Notes: generated by a model from the sequence alone, not told the origin. Positions 1-8,880 are shown, counted from the first letter of the stretch. The stretch: DNA of 64,000 bases from JAICKM01 sp038228295 (GCA_038228295.1 JBBRPH010000011.1:1-64000), one strand, 5' to 3'. Translations and numbers: made by a program.

Positions 1-32
1 AGCGGAAGCTGCGGCTGGATCACCTCCTTTCT
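1..32 (+). rRNA. 16S rRNA, 3' end (partial)
   Basis: The first bases match the conserved 3' tail of bacterial 16S rRNA: GCGGCTGGATCACCTCC followed by TTTCT. This includes the anti-Shine-Dalgarno CCTCC at 23-27. Only the last ~32 nt lie in the window and the gene enters from the left. The exact mature 3' end is uncertain by one or two bases. Confidence 0.95.
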
Positions 33-194
33 AGGGAGCCACGAACCGGCGCGCTACACCGTAGAGCAAGGGTTTCGATCCCAGCTTGATCATCTAGGGC
101 CGCAAGGAACTAGATGCCACAAAGTCCAGCCGCTACCCAGCGGCTGGCCCATCGCGCGCCCGACCCGGTAATTGCGCAGGGTTACGAATTCTGG

Positions 195-231
195 GAGTGG
201 TCACTTGCCGAGTAGCCCCTACTCACCACTC
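195..231 (+). other. 16S-tRNA spacer with stem-loop
   Basis: The spacer 33-258 carries no gene. Within it, GAGTGGT (195-201) pairs with ACCACTC (225-231), enclosing a second stem of GAGTAG (210-215) with CTACTC (219-224). A folded processing element of the rRNA precursor is a plausible role, but this is inferred only from the pairing. Confidence 0.4.
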
Positions 232-258
232 TCCTGTTGTTAAGGAGCAACGCACATC

Positions 259-332
259 GGGCGTGTAGCTCAGTTGGTTAGAGCGCGTTCCTGATAAGAA
301 CGAGGTCCGTGGTTCGAGCCCACGCCCGCCCA
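259..332 (+). tRNA. tRNA-Ile(GAU)
   Basis: A full cloverleaf can be folded. The anticodon stem CGUUC/GAACG encloses loop CUGAUAA with anticodon GAU at 293-295. The T arm is CGUGG-UUCGAGC-CCACG and the discriminator A is at 332. The acceptor GGGCGUG/CCCGCCC has one U6:C67 mismatch. Only CC of the CCA end follows. This is the usual tRNA of 16S-23S spacers, but here no 23S gene follows. Confidence 0.96.
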
Positions 333-347
333 CCCTCATATAAAGTT

Positions 348-383
348 AAAAAGGGAGCCGCAGGCATCTGCGGCTCCCTTTTT
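348..383 (+). terminator. Rho-independent terminator after tRNA-Ile
   Basis: A 16-bp perfect stem (348-363 with 368-383), loop GCAT, starts with an A-run and ends in a T-run, the classic intrinsic terminator shape. It ends the 16S-tRNA-Ile transcript. The next gene lies on the opposite strand and ends at 406, so the rRNA operon stops without a 23S gene. Confidence 0.93.
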
Positions 384-405
384 GTTGTACCGAAAAAGGC
401 AAAAC

Positions 406-1902
406 TTAAGCCGCTCGCCGCCCCACCGCTTCCGCACGGCGGCTCAATTCAGCGATCATACCACGAAAAATGACGCGGTGAATGGGATAGAGAGCGTACC
501 AGTAGATCAGGCCGAATAGGCCGGTGGGCTGGAAGTAGGCGGTTTGACTCAGGCGGGTGCCGCCGTTAGCGTGGGGATCGGCACGGAACTCCAGCCAGCC
601 TCGGCCCGGCAGCTTCATCTCCGCGCGCAGGCGCAGCAAGCGGCCGGGTTGCACGGCTTCGACGCGCCACCAGTCGAGCGCCTCGCCCGGCAGCAGGCGG
701 TTGGGGTCGCGGCGCCCCCGGCGCAGGCCCACTCCGCCCACCAAGCGATCCAAGATGCCGCGCGCCCGCCATAGCCAATTCGCATACATCCAGCCGCGCC
801 GCCCACCGATGCCGCTGAATACCCGGTAGACCACGGCCGGTGGCGCAGCCACTACTTGCTCGCGCCGCTCAAACACTAGCCCTTCTAATGATTGCACTTG
901 CGTGGGCAACGGATTGCCCGCCGGCTGGTCGCGCAGCGCCGTTGTCCAACTAGTCTCCACTGCGCCTAGTGTGAGCCGGTCTACCGCAATGCGCACCGCC
1001 GCGTCGTAGCTCATTGGCTGGATCTGCGGAAATAACTCACGGGCCAGCGGGTCATGCACCACGACAGGATTGCACAGCCCTTCGATCAGCAGACGGGCGA
1101 TGGGACGCGGGATAGGCGTGACCAGATTAACCCAGTGGGAGGATAGGCCGGGGGTTAACACCGGCACCGGCAGGATAAGCCGCCGCAGACCCCGCACCTG
1201 GGCATAGCCACGCATCATATCGCCATAAGTGAGGCGGGTGCTACCGCCGATCTCGATGATGCGTCCTGCTGAGCGCGGCTCATCGGGTGCAGCAATTAGG
1301 TAAGCCAGTAGATCGCGAACGGCAATGGGTTGACAGAGCGTCTGCACCCAGCGCGGCGTAGTCATCACCGGCAACCGCTCAGTCAGGTAGCGAATCATTT
1401 CGAAAGACACGCTGCCGGAGCCGACGACGATAGCGGCCCGGAACTCCGTCACCGGTACCGCTCCCGCGTGCAGCAGTTCACCCACCTCATGACGGCTCCG
1501 CAGATGCGCCGACAGCGTATCATCATCAATGCCTAAACCGCCCAGGTAGATGATGCGCTGCACGCCGACGGCAGCGGCGGCAGCGGCGAAATTGCCGGCC
1601 GCTTGGCGGTCGCGATCGCGGAACTCGCCTGCACCGAGCGCCATCGAATGGACCAGGTAGTAGGCGACTTCGCAGCCGCGCAAAGCTGGTTCCAGGGTCG
1701 CCGGGTCCAATACATCACCGCGCACGAATTCGGCCTGGGGCCAGGGAGCCGGGCGGCCGGCCAGCCGCTGCGGATCGCGCGTCAGGCAGCGCACCATATA
1801 GCCCGCTGCCAATAGGCGCGGCACCAGCCGCCCGCCGACATAGCCGGTCGCGCCGGTCACTAACACGCGACGCGGCGTGTGCGCTGTTGCAGTCTCCCTC
1901 AT
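406..1902 (-). CDS. SDR-like NAD(P)-binding oxidoreductase with C-terminal DUF2867 domain
   Basis: A 498-aa two-domain protein. Residues 13-23 carry the Rossmann motif VLVTGATGYVG of atypical/extended short-chain dehydrogenases (NmrA/epimerase-like). About residues 340-490 match the DUF2867/SRPBCC-type domain that accompanies this family. The substrate is unknown; redox or sensor roles are both known for such proteins. The ATG at 1902 is preferred over the one at 1908 because AGGAGG (1909-1914) sits six bases upstream of 1902 but abuts 1908. The gene is monocistronic and faces the rRNA terminator. Confidence 0.85.
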   Translation of the reverse strand: MRETATAHTPRRVLVTGATGYVGGRLVPRLLAAGYMVRCLTRDPQRLAGRPAPWPQAEFVRGDVLDPATLEPALRGCEVAYYLVHSMALGAGEFRDRDRQAAGNFAAAAAAVGVQRIIYLGGLGIDDDTLSAHLRSRHEVGELLHAGAVPVTEFRAAIVVGSGSVSFEMIRYLTERLPVMTTPRWVQTLCQPIAVRDLLAYLIAAPDEPRSAGRIIEIGGSTRLTYGDMMRGYAQVRGLRRLILPVPVLTPGLSSHWVNLVTPIPRPIARLLIEGLCNPVVVHDPLARELFPQIQPMSYDAAVRIAVDRLTLGAVETSWTTALRDQPAGNPLPTQVQSLEGLVFERREQVVAAPPAVVYRVFSGIGGRRGWMYANWLWRARGILDRLVGGVGLRRGRRDPNRLLPGEALDWWRVEAVQPGRLLRLRAEMKLPGRGWLEFRADPHANGGTRLSQTAYFQPTGLFGLIYWYALYPIHRVIFRGMIAELSRRAEAVGRRAA

Positions 1903-2040
1903 CAGCATCCTCCTAGTTGCTTGCGCTTGCCCGGTCTATCCAGTACACGCATGGGGCGTGCAGGTGAGACTTACCGGCGACATAGAGCGGATCAAGCACG
2001 ACTTAGCGGCGCTATGCGGATCGATTCTGACCGCTTTCTA

Positions 2041-2049
2041 TGCTATAGT
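2041..2049 (+). promoter_or_regulatory. Candidate extended -10 promoter of ycaQ
   Basis: TGcTATAGT matches an extended -10 element 45 bases before the ycaQ start. No good -35 is visible. The region between the divergent genes (1909-2093) holds nothing else recognisable. Confidence 0.5.
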
Positions 2050-2093
2050 TGAGGTAACTACGCCTATCAGACCATTCTGCTATCGAAGGAGCC

Positions 2094-3338
2094 ATGCCTG
2101 TGCTGGAACTCACACCCGCCGCCGTGCGTGCCGTCCTGCTGGCCGCGCAGGGGTTGTTGATCCCGTCACCCCCCGCGCCCCAGAAGGCCGATGTCCTGGC
2201 CGCGATCCGGCGCATGGCGGCGCTGCAAATCGACTCGATTAGCGTGGTCGCTCGCAGCCCCTACCTCGTGCTGTGGAGCCGCCTGGGTCACTATGACCCG
2301 CGCCGGCTCGATGAGTTGCTGGCCGAAGGCGCACTCTTCGAGTATTGGGCACACGCCGCGTGCTTCTTGCCGATTGAGGATTACGGCCTCTACCGGCGGC
2401 AGATGCTGGACGACCGGCCAAAGACCCACGCCTGGGTGGTGGAACACCCCGCCGAAGTAGCGACGGTGCTGGACCGCATCGTCGCGCAGGGCGGCACCCG
2501 CTCGGCAGAGTTCGTGCGGACCGATGGGCGCAAGAGTGGCACTTGGTGGGACTGGAAGCCGGAAAAGCAGACGTTGGAGCGCCTATTTGACATCGGCACC
2601 CTGATGGTGGCGCGGCGCGAAGGGTTTCAGCGCGTCTATGATCTACGCGAACGGGTGCTACCGGGTTGGGACGATGCCCAGCTACCCACGGCGGCGGAAG
2701 TCCGCCGCGCCCTAACGCTCAAAGCCGTGCGTGCGCTGGGAGTTGCCGCTGCCCATTGGGTGCCCGGTTACTTCTACATACCGAAGGGCGCCGGCGGACA
2801 ATTCTTGTCAAAGCGCAACAGCGGCCAATTCTTGGAGACGCTGGCCGACGAAGGGGCACTGGCACGAGTGCAGGTGTCCGGCTGGAAGGGCGCGGCCTAT
2901 ATTCACCCCGACAACGTGGCGCTGGCCGAGCAAGCCGCCGCCGGCCTGTTGCAGCCTAGCGTCACCAGCCTGCTCTCACCCTTCGATCCTGTCATCGCGG
3001 ATCGGGCGCGGCTGCTGGAACTGTTCGGCTTCGCCTACCGCATCGAAGTGTATACACCCGCCGCCAAGCGGCAATACGGCTACTACACCTTGCCCATCTT
3101 GCACCGGGGCGCAATCGTCGGGCGGCTCGATCCGAAAGCCCACCGGCAAAGCGGTCTCTTCGAGATCCGGGCGGTGCATCTGGAACCGGGCATACCCATC
3201 ACCGATGAACTAGTAACTGATCTCGCCGCCACCTTGCGCGCCTGCGCCGCCTGGCATCAAACCCCGCAAGTGGTCGTCCGCCGGAGCGATCCGCCGGCGT
3301 TGGCGGAGCTGCTCAATGCGGCGCTGGAATCAGCTTAG
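2094..3338 (+). CDS. ycaQ: YcaQ-type (AlkX/HTH_42) DNA glycosylase
   Basis: The 414-aa product has the length and tandem winged-helix character of the HTH_42 (DUF1006) family. YcaQ members excise alkylated bases and unhook interstrand crosslinks. The motif LQID at residues 44-47 is the Gln-phi-Asp active-site signature of the YcaQ branch, where AlkZ has Gln-phi-Gln. Further along, EYWAHAACFLP (about 83-93) and a C-terminal winged-helix region are typical. GAAGGAG lies just before the ATG. The gene overlaps the convergent DUF554 gene by nine bases at its 3' end. It likely acts alone in cytoplasmic DNA repair. Confidence 0.88.
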   Translation: MPVLELTPAAVRAVLLAAQGLLIPSPPAPQKADVLAAIRRMAALQIDSISVVARSPYLVLWSRLGHYDPRRLDELLAEGALFEYWAHAACFLPIEDYGLYRRQMLDDRPKTHAWVVEHPAEVATVLDRIVAQGGTRSAEFVRTDGRKSGTWWDWKPEKQTLERLFDIGTLMVARREGFQRVYDLRERVLPGWDDAQLPTAAEVRRALTLKAVRALGVAAAHWVPGYFYIPKGAGGQFLSKRNSGQFLETLADEGALARVQVSGWKGAAYIHPDNVALAEQAAAGLLQPSVTSLLSPFDPVIADRARLLELFGFAYRIEVYTPAAKRQYGYYTLPILHRGAIVGRLDPKAHRQSGLFEIRAVHLEPGIPITDELVTDLAATLRACAAWHQTPQVVVRRSDPPALAELLNAALESA

Positions 3339-4073
3339 GAGCGTGGCGATCCAGTAGACCAGCGGGGCCAGCGCCAGCGCGGGCAGGAACGAGGCGACAC
3401 GGATGCGGCGCAGTTCGAGCAGGTTAATGCCGAGGCCGAGGATCATCAGGCCGCCGATGCCGGTGACGAGCAGCACGCGCGGATCGGTGTTGGGGTCGGG
3501 GATCACGGTGGTGAGCGCGGCGGCGGCCAGCGATACGCCACCCTGATAGAGCAAGATAATGACGATGGAGAAGCCGACCCCGATGCCGAAGCTGCCGGCG
3601 AGGGCAATGGAGGCTAACCCGTCGAGGGTAGCCTTGACCACCAGCAGACTGTTGTTGCCGGTCAGACCGTTGGTGAGGCTGCCCAGCAGGGTGAGCGGGC
3701 CGACGCAGAACAGCAGCGAGGCGGCGACAAAGCCCTCGGTGAAGCGGCCGCCACCCTGCACCAGCCGCTTGATTGCCTCGCCCAGCCCTTCCAGGCGCTC
3801 TTCCAGCCCCCACCACTCGCCCAGCAACCCGCCGATGACGATGGTCAGCAGGCCCAGCACCACGCCGTCTACGTTGCCCGCTTTGGCCTTATTCAGGCTG
3901 GCGGCGATGGTGAAGCCGAGGAACAGCGTGGTCAGGCCCACCCCCTGCATGATGATCGCTTGCATTCGGGCCGGCAAGCGCCCACGCAACCCCAGCCCCA
4001 GCGCAGTGCCGAGCAGTACAGTGAGGGCGTTAATCCAGGTACCGTTGGTGCGCGCCCAGAAGCTCAAATCCAT
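3330..4073 (-). CDS. DUF554 family membrane protein
   Basis: A 247-aa polytopic protein with about six to seven hydrophobic segments. FCVGPLTLLGSLTNGL in the middle and GIGGLMILGLGINLLELRRI near the end are hallmarks of DUF554 (YdfK/YqgA-like). The family is widespread and its function is unproven; a transport role is often assumed. A Shine-Dalgarno GAAAGGA lies nine bases before the ATG. It is convergent with ycaQ with a nine-base overlap, and tRNA-Ala lies just upstream on the same strand. Confidence 0.88.
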   Translation of the reverse strand: MDLSFWARTNGTWINALTVLLGTALGLGLRGRLPARMQAIIMQGVGLTTLFLGFTIAASLNKAKAGNVDGVVLGLLTIVIGGLLGEWWGLEERLEGLGEAIKRLVQGGGRFTEGFVAASLLFCVGPLTLLGSLTNGLTGNNSLLVVKATLDGLASIALAGSFGIGVGFSIVIILLYQGGVSLAAAALTTVIPDPNTDPRVLLVTGIGGLMILGLGINLLELRRIRVASFLPALALAPLVYWIATLLS

Positions 4074-4129
4074 CGCCGGGCATCCTTTCCCACGGGGTAT
4101 AGAAGAAGCCGCCCGTTGCCGGACGGCTC

Positions 4130-4205
4130 TGGTGGATCTGAGCGGGCTCGAACCGCTGACCTCTACAATGCGAATGTAGCGCTCTCCCAGCTGAGCTACA
4201 GACCC
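4130..4205 (-). tRNA. tRNA-Ala(CGC), CCA encoded
   Basis: The reverse complement folds as a 76-nt tRNA with the 3' CCA encoded (4130-4132). The anticodon stem CUACA/UGUAG holds loop UUCGCAU with anticodon CGC, reading GCG. The acceptor GGGUCUG/CAGAUCC contains G3:U70, the alanine identity pair. The D-loop and T-loop (UUCGAGC) are standard. Confidence 0.96.
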
Positions 4206-4262
4206 AGACGCTGCTTATTATAACAGAAGCGGGGGGCGTTTGCAAGGACGGCCGACGTACCA

Positions 4263-4335
4263 GCTCACCACAACGCCGCAAAGGACTCTAAGGTTTTAAC
4301 CGATACTTCGGGTCCTTTGCGGCGTTGTGGTGAGC
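4263..4335. repeat. 24-bp perfect inverted repeat downstream of pntB
   Basis: Arms 4263-4286 and 4312-4335 are perfect complements around a 25-nt loop. It begins 11 bases after the pntB stop codon, so a transcription end or mRNA-stabilising hairpin is the likely role. It has no T-run, so it is not a textbook intrinsic terminator. Confidence 0.85.
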
Positions 4336-4345
4336 AAAGCCGGGG

Positions 4346-5749
4346 CTAGGCGCTCTTGGTCGCGTTGACTAGTTGGCTCAGCACGTCTTTCGCGTCGCCA
4401 AACAGCATCTGCGTCTTGGGGTCGGCGAATAGGTCGTTCTCGATGCCCGCGAAGCCGGTGCCGCGCCCGCGCTTGATCACGATCACGTTGCGCGCCGCGT
4501 CCACATCCAGGATCGGCATCCCATAGATGGGGCTGGCCTTGTTGGTGCGGGCGGCGGGGTTGGTCACGTCGTTGGCCCCGATCACCAGCGCCACATCGGT
4601 CTGCGGGAAGTCGGGGTTGATCTCTTCCATCTCTTTGAGCGACGTATAGGGCACATTAGCTTCGGCCAGCAGCACGTTCATGTGGCCCGGCATACGGCCC
4701 GCAACGGGGTGGATGGCGTATTTCACATCCACGCCGCGCGCTTCCAGCACCTGGGCCAACTGTTGCACGTTTTGCTGCGCCTGGGCGACGGCCAGCCCGT
4801 AGCCGGGCACCACCACCACGCTACGCGAATAGGCCAGCAGCGCCGCCGCATCCTCAATGCTGATTTCGCGCAAGGGAGCCGCCGCGCCGCCTGGGCCGGC
4901 ATCGGCCGCCGGGCCGCCTGCGCTGCCGAACGCGCCGAACAGCACATTGGTCAGCGAGCGGTTCATAGCCTTGCTCATCAACTGAGTCAGTAGCGTACCC
5001 GACGCGCCGACCAACGTGCCGGCTATGATCAGCACCGGGTTGTTGAGCACAAAGCCGGTCATTGCCACGGCGAGGCCGGTGAACGAGTTGAGCAGCGAGA
5101 TCACGACCGGCATATCGGCCCCGCCGATGGGCATAACCACCGCCACACCCAGGATCAGCGCAGCAATCGTGATGCCGGTGAAAGCCGGCACGCTGGTATT
5201 ACCAACGGCCAGCATATACAACGCCAGCCCGATGATAATCACCGCCAACCCGCCGTTGACCACCTGCTGTGCCGGATAAGTCACCGGGCGGGCTGAAATC
5301 AACCCTTGCAGTTTGCCGAAAGCGACCACGCTACCGGCGATAGACAGCGAGCCGATGATCAGGCCGAGCAGCGTGGTCAACAGCACCGCGAAGTCTTCCG
5401 GTTGGCCCAACGCCCGGCGGTGCAGAAACTCTGAGCCGGCCACCAGCGCCGCCGCGCCGCCGCCCATGCCGTTGAACAGCGCCACCATCTGCGGCATAGC
5501 CGTCATCTGCACGCGCGTCGCCATCAGGTAGCCGACGACCGATCCGATCAGCACGCCGACAATGATCCAGGTAAAGTCTACAATTTCGCTGTTGAGCAGG
5601 GTGATGCCGAGGGCCAGCGCCACACCGACCGCCGCCAACTGGTTGCCCTGCCGCGCAGTGGCCGGCGACCCCAGCCGCTTCAGGCCGATAATGATCAGCA
5701 CCGCCGCGAAGATGTAGACGATCTGCGGAATGTAACTCGGTATTTGCAC
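4346..5749 (-). CDS. pntB: NAD(P) transhydrogenase subunit beta
   Basis: 467 aa, normal for PntB. The N-terminal two thirds is a chain of transmembrane helices forming the proton channel domain (dII). The C-terminal part from about residue 300 is the NADP(H)-binding dIII, starting near SVVVVPGYGLAVAQAQ and including IGANDVTNPAARTN. With PntA it couples hydride transfer from NADH to NADP+ to proton entry at the cytoplasmic membrane. The start is GTG at 5749 with AGGA seven bases upstream. It is the last gene of the pnt operon and is followed by a strong hairpin. Confidence 0.96.
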   Translation of the reverse strand: MQIPSYIPQIVYIFAAVLIIIGLKRLGSPATARQGNQLAAVGVALALGITLLNSEIVDFTWIIVGVLIGSVVGYLMATRVQMTAMPQMVALFNGMGGGAAALVAGSEFLHRRALGQPEDFAVLLTTLLGLIIGSLSIAGSVVAFGKLQGLISARPVTYPAQQVVNGGLAVIIIGLALYMLAVGNTSVPAFTGITIAALILGVAVVMPIGGADMPVVISLLNSFTGLAVAMTGFVLNNPVLIIAGTLVGASGTLLTQLMSKAMNRSLTNVLFGAFGSAGGPAADAGPGGAAAPLREISIEDAAALLAYSRSVVVVPGYGLAVAQAQQNVQQLAQVLEARGVDVKYAIHPVAGRMPGHMNVLLAEANVPYTSLKEMEEINPDFPQTDVALVIGANDVTNPAARTNKASPIYGMPILDVDAARNVIVIKRGRGTGFAGIENDLFADPKTQMLFGDAKDVLSQLVNATKSA

Positions 5750-5835
5750 AGGTGTATCCTTCTACTGCGTAAGACTAGGTAAAACATAGTGGCTCTTTGC
5801 GGGTTTGCCGGGGCGAACCCCACCTACGCCGGCCC

Positions 5836-6186
5836 TTAGCGTTTTGTGTTCACGAAACCCAGCGCTTCGCGCGCCAGCGAGAGCCAGTCCGCGTCCGAGG
5901 TGGGCGCGAGAGTTAGCCACTCCTTCATGAGGCGACCACGGCCGGGATCAAAGCGTGCCCCATCGCCGGCGGTGACGAGCGCATCCACGCGTTGCTGCGG
6001 CAGTTTAACAACGAGCGCACCCCTGACAAGCATAGCAAAGATTTTGTTATTCACCCGCAGTTCAGGGGATGCACCAAACTTCTTAGTGTGCGGTATATCC
6101 GACGGACAGGTCACAGCAGGTTCGCTGCGGAGTGCCGTCACAACAGTCGCAAAACGCACTTCGGGCGTGTCGCCGGGACTACTCAT
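5836..6186 (-). CDS. Small TfoX/Sxy- or MmcQ/YjbR-like protein inside the pnt operon
   Basis: 116 aa, no signal or membrane segment. The core NKIFAMLVRGALVVKLP and the following RVDALVTAGDGARFDPGRGR resemble small proteins of the TfoX-N or MmcQ/YjbR type, which share a similar fold and are often mistaken for each other. It lies between pntAB and pntB on the same strand with short gaps (58 and 86 bp). Co-transcription with transhydrogenase is therefore likely, but no functional link is established. The ribosome site is weak (AAGG). The exact family is uncertain. Confidence 0.65.
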   Translation of the reverse strand: MSSPGDTPEVRFATVVTALRSEPAVTCPSDIPHTKKFGASPELRVNNKIFAMLVRGALVVKLPQQRVDALVTAGDGARFDPGRGRLMKEWLTLAPTSDADWLSLAREALGFVNTKR

Positions 6187-6244
6187 AACAAAACATACCT
6201 TGCCTGCAAGATAATTAGGCTAGATCGTTAGGGCCGGCTACGTC

Positions 6245-6547
6245 CTATTTCTTGTTCTGCGGCTTCTTCTTAAACATTTCCAGCATCCGGTCGGTGACGA
6301 CAAAGCCGCCGACCACGTTGCCGGTGGCGAGGATCACGGCGAGGAAGCCGAGGACTGTCAGCAGTGGGCCTTTGCCGGCCAGCCCGGCGACGAGCATGGC
6401 CGCCATCAGCACAATGCCGTGAATGGCGTTTGTGCCCGACATGAGCGGGGTGTGTAGCGTGGCCGGCACTTTGCCGATCACTTCGGTGCCGACAAAGATC
6501 GCCAGCATAAAAATGGTGATGCTCACCAGAACCGCGTCAATGGTCAT
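6245..6547 (-). CDS. pntAB: NAD(P) transhydrogenase subunit alpha, part 2 (membrane)
   Basis: 100 aa with three hydrophobic helices, including TPLMSGTNAIHGIVLMAAM, the conserved segment of the PntA membrane domain. In enterobacteria this region is fused to the NAD-binding part. Here, as in many bacteria, it is a separate polypeptide, giving a three-subunit enzyme. Its ATG overlaps the pntAA stop (ATGA, 6544-6547), so translation is probably coupled. Confidence 0.95.
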   Translation of the reverse strand: MTIDAVLVSITIFMLAIFVGTEVIGKVPATLHTPLMSGTNAIHGIVLMAAMLVAGLAGKGPLLTVLGFLAVILATGNVVGGFVVTDRMLEMFKKKPQNKK

Positions 6548-7710
6548 GCGGGGGCTCCTCCTGCGATGGCGACCGGCGGGGGCTGCATCGCTTTTTGCGT
6601 GGCCGCGTGGACCACTTGCCCCCCGTGGGTGATGCAGGTGCCGGCGATAATATCATCCTCGAAATTCAGGTTCAGTTCGGTTTTAGGCATCAGCAGCGCC
6701 AGCAGGTTGCTGACGTTTTTGGAGTACATCTGGCTGGCGTGAAACGGCAGCATACTGGGCACGTTGAGCGGCCCCATGATGATCACGCCGCTATGGACAA
6801 TGGTCTGGCCGGCCTGAGTTAGTTCGCAGTTGCCGCCGGTTTCGGCGGCCAGGTCTACGATCACCGAGCCGGGCTTCATCGTCGGCACCATCTCAGCGGT
6901 GATCAGCACCGGCGCTTTGCGGCCCGGAATGGCCGCCGTCGTGATGATCAGGTCGGAGTCTTTGGCGTGCTTGGCGAGCAGGGCTACCTCCTGGCGGTGC
7001 TGATCTTCCGACAGCTCTTTGGCATAGCCGCCGGAACCGGCCGCTTCAATCGCGCCCTGTTCCAGCATGACGAACTTGGCGCCCAGGCTCTCGACCTGTT
7101 CTTTGACCACTGGGCGCACATCGAACGCCTCGACCACCGCGCCCAGGCGCCGCGCCGTGGCGATAGCCTGCAAACCGGCTACGCCCGCACCCAGCACAAA
7201 CGCACGCGCCGGCGTGACCGTGCCCGCCGCCGTGGTGAGCATGGGCAGGAAGCGGCCCAGTGTGTCGGCAGCCAGCAGCACCGCTTTATAGCCCGCGACG
7301 GTGGCCTGCGACGAAAGCGCGTCCATAGACTGGGCGCGCGTGGTGCGCGGGATCGCCTCCATGCCAAAGCTGCTCACGCCCTGCGCCGCCAACGCCCGCA
7401 CCGTGTCGGGGCTGGTCAGCGATTGCAGGAACGCGATCAGCACCGCGCCGGCGCGCATTTGCGCGATCTCGGCAGCGGTCGGCTTCTGCACCTTGAGGAT
7501 AATGTCGCCGCTGCCGAACAGCGTGGCGGCATCAGGCACAAGCTGCGCGCCGACGACGGTGTAGGCGCTATCCACAAAATAGGCTTCGGCCCCAGCCCCC
7601 TGCTGGACCAACACCGTATGGCCGGCTTTGACGAGTTTAGCGGCATCGTTGGGCACCAGCGCCACTCGGCGCTCCCCGCCCACCGTCTCTTTGGCGACCG
7701 CAATGTTCAT
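6544..7710 (-). CDS. pntAA: NAD(P) transhydrogenase subunit alpha, part 1 (NAD-binding)
   Basis: 388 aa, the soluble NAD(H)-binding dI domain related to alanine dehydrogenase. AKETVGGERRVALVP opens the protein, and VLGAGVAGLQAIATARRLGA (about 172-191) is the Rossmann nucleotide-binding motif. The C-terminal end THGGQVV is typical. First gene of the operon pntAA-pntAB-small gene-pntB. The 264 bp between it and the divergent gene at 7975 must hold both promoters, but no clear consensus element is seen. Confidence 0.96.
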   Translation of the reverse strand: MNIAVAKETVGGERRVALVPNDAAKLVKAGHTVLVQQGAGAEAYFVDSAYTVVGAQLVPDAATLFGSGDIILKVQKPTAAEIAQMRAGAVLIAFLQSLTSPDTVRALAAQGVSSFGMEAIPRTTRAQSMDALSSQATVAGYKAVLLAADTLGRFLPMLTTAAGTVTPARAFVLGAGVAGLQAIATARRLGAVVEAFDVRPVVKEQVESLGAKFVMLEQGAIEAAGSGGYAKELSEDQHRQEVALLAKHAKDSDLIITTAAIPGRKAPVLITAEMVPTMKPGSVIVDLAAETGGNCELTQAGQTIVHSGVIIMGPLNVPSMLPFHASQMYSKNVSNLLALLMPKTELNLNFEDDIIAGTCITHGGQVVHAATQKAMQPPPVAIAGGAPA

Positions 7711-7974
7711 TGACGCGCCTCGATCCGTTGCATAAGAATCCTTCTCTCGCTAGAATTAAGCCGTAGACCGCCATAGGCAGCGCAAGCGGTGCGCGGGAAA
7801 CCCCTGCTGCCCCGATCACGCAAACACGGAGATACAAACAAGCGGCGCAGGTAAGCTACCGGCACCGCTTGACACTGTAGCATAACGCCACGCCGCTGTC
7901 AAGAAAACCGACCCGCGCCGGCCGACGTAAGCTACAAGAGAGCAGCACATTCCGCTGCGTAGGGAGAGCAGCAA

Positions 7975-8847
7975 ATGAAAGCCGATCGCAACACGCCGAC
8001 TTCTAAAGCCCAATCTTTTCGCGCCCCGGCCGTAGCTGTTATTGGCGCTATCGTTGCTGTCATCGCACTTGCTGTGATAGCTACGCCTCGCCCCCAGCCG
8101 GTTCAGACGACAGGAGCGGTTTTATCCGTACCGTCTCCCTTGCCGACCCCCCCTCCCCTACCAACCCCGCCGGCGACAGGGAGTGTGCCCACAGTGCCCG
8201 CCTATGTGCCGCCGACACTCGCTATGGGCAACTGCCCGTGCGATTGGGCACAGTCGTCGGACCCTGCGGTGCGCGACACCTGCGCTAGGGTCAAAGGCAC
8301 GGCTGTAGTACAGCAACACGCTGCCGAGGTGGCTACGAAGCAGGCGCAGCCGTACATCCAAACGATCCCTAATTTTACGCCCGTCGTGCAGTTGCCGGTA
8401 CCGAACTATGCCAAGACCATTGTCGAGTTGAAATACGATCCCTACAAAGGTGCACCGCCGTTTGCATGGCTCGGCGCGACCAGTGTGTGGCAGGTGGGTG
8501 GGGTGCCCAACGCGGATTACACCTCTTGGAGTGAGCTATATGTGCTGGCGTTCCAGGGCAACGGAGCCCACTCCACACACGGCTATGCGGGTAACGTAAC
8601 CACGGACCAAAACCCTAGCCTAGTAACGATGGCAGACGGGTATGACAAAAAATGGGTGTGCCCGCGCCCGGTAGCCGAAATCTACATCACCAAAATCATG
8701 GTGCCGGAACTCAACATCCCCAACGCCCAGACTCCGTTCCCCGGCCTACGCGGGATCGTCTACTTCACGACCAGAGATGGGCAAACGGGCCATTTCGACT
8801 TGGCGCAGGAAACCTGGACCTTCGACTCGCCCCCACCAACGCCGTGA
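7975..8847 (+). CDS. Membrane-anchored hypothetical protein with proline-rich linker
   Basis: 290 aa of unrecognised family. Residues about 18-38 form one hydrophobic helix (VAVIGAIVAVIALAVIA), probably an uncleaved anchor. It is followed by a Pro/Thr-rich stretch rich in PLPTPPPLPTPP and then a likely extracytoplasmic domain. Two cysteines in GNCPCDW and one each in DTCARV and KKWVCPRP could form disulfides. GGGAG lies ahead of the ATG. A strong terminator follows at 8881, so this is a single-gene unit. No function can be assigned. Confidence 0.72.
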   Translation: MKADRNTPTSKAQSFRAPAVAVIGAIVAVIALAVIATPRPQPVQTTGAVLSVPSPLPTPPPLPTPPATGSVPTVPAYVPPTLAMGNCPCDWAQSSDPAVRDTCARVKGTAVVQQHAAEVATKQAQPYIQTIPNFTPVVQLPVPNYAKTIVELKYDPYKGAPPFAWLGATSVWQVGGVPNADYTSWSELYVLAFQGNGAHSTHGYAGNVTTDQNPSLVTMADGYDKKWVCPRPVAEIYITKIMVPELNIPNAQTPFPGLRGIVYFTTRDGQTGHFDLAQETWTFDSPPPTP

Positions 8848-8880
8848 TCGTCTGCCGGCACTAAAGAGTGATATGAGCAA

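Noticed and set aside
259..332. tRNA-Ile as a pseudo-tRNA because of the U6:C67 mismatch
   Set aside because: All other stems, the loop bases and the anticodon arm are intact, and its rRNA-linked position is normal.
6967..7713. 248-codon plus-strand frame opposite pntAA
   Set aside because: Shadow of a clearly coding minus-strand gene.
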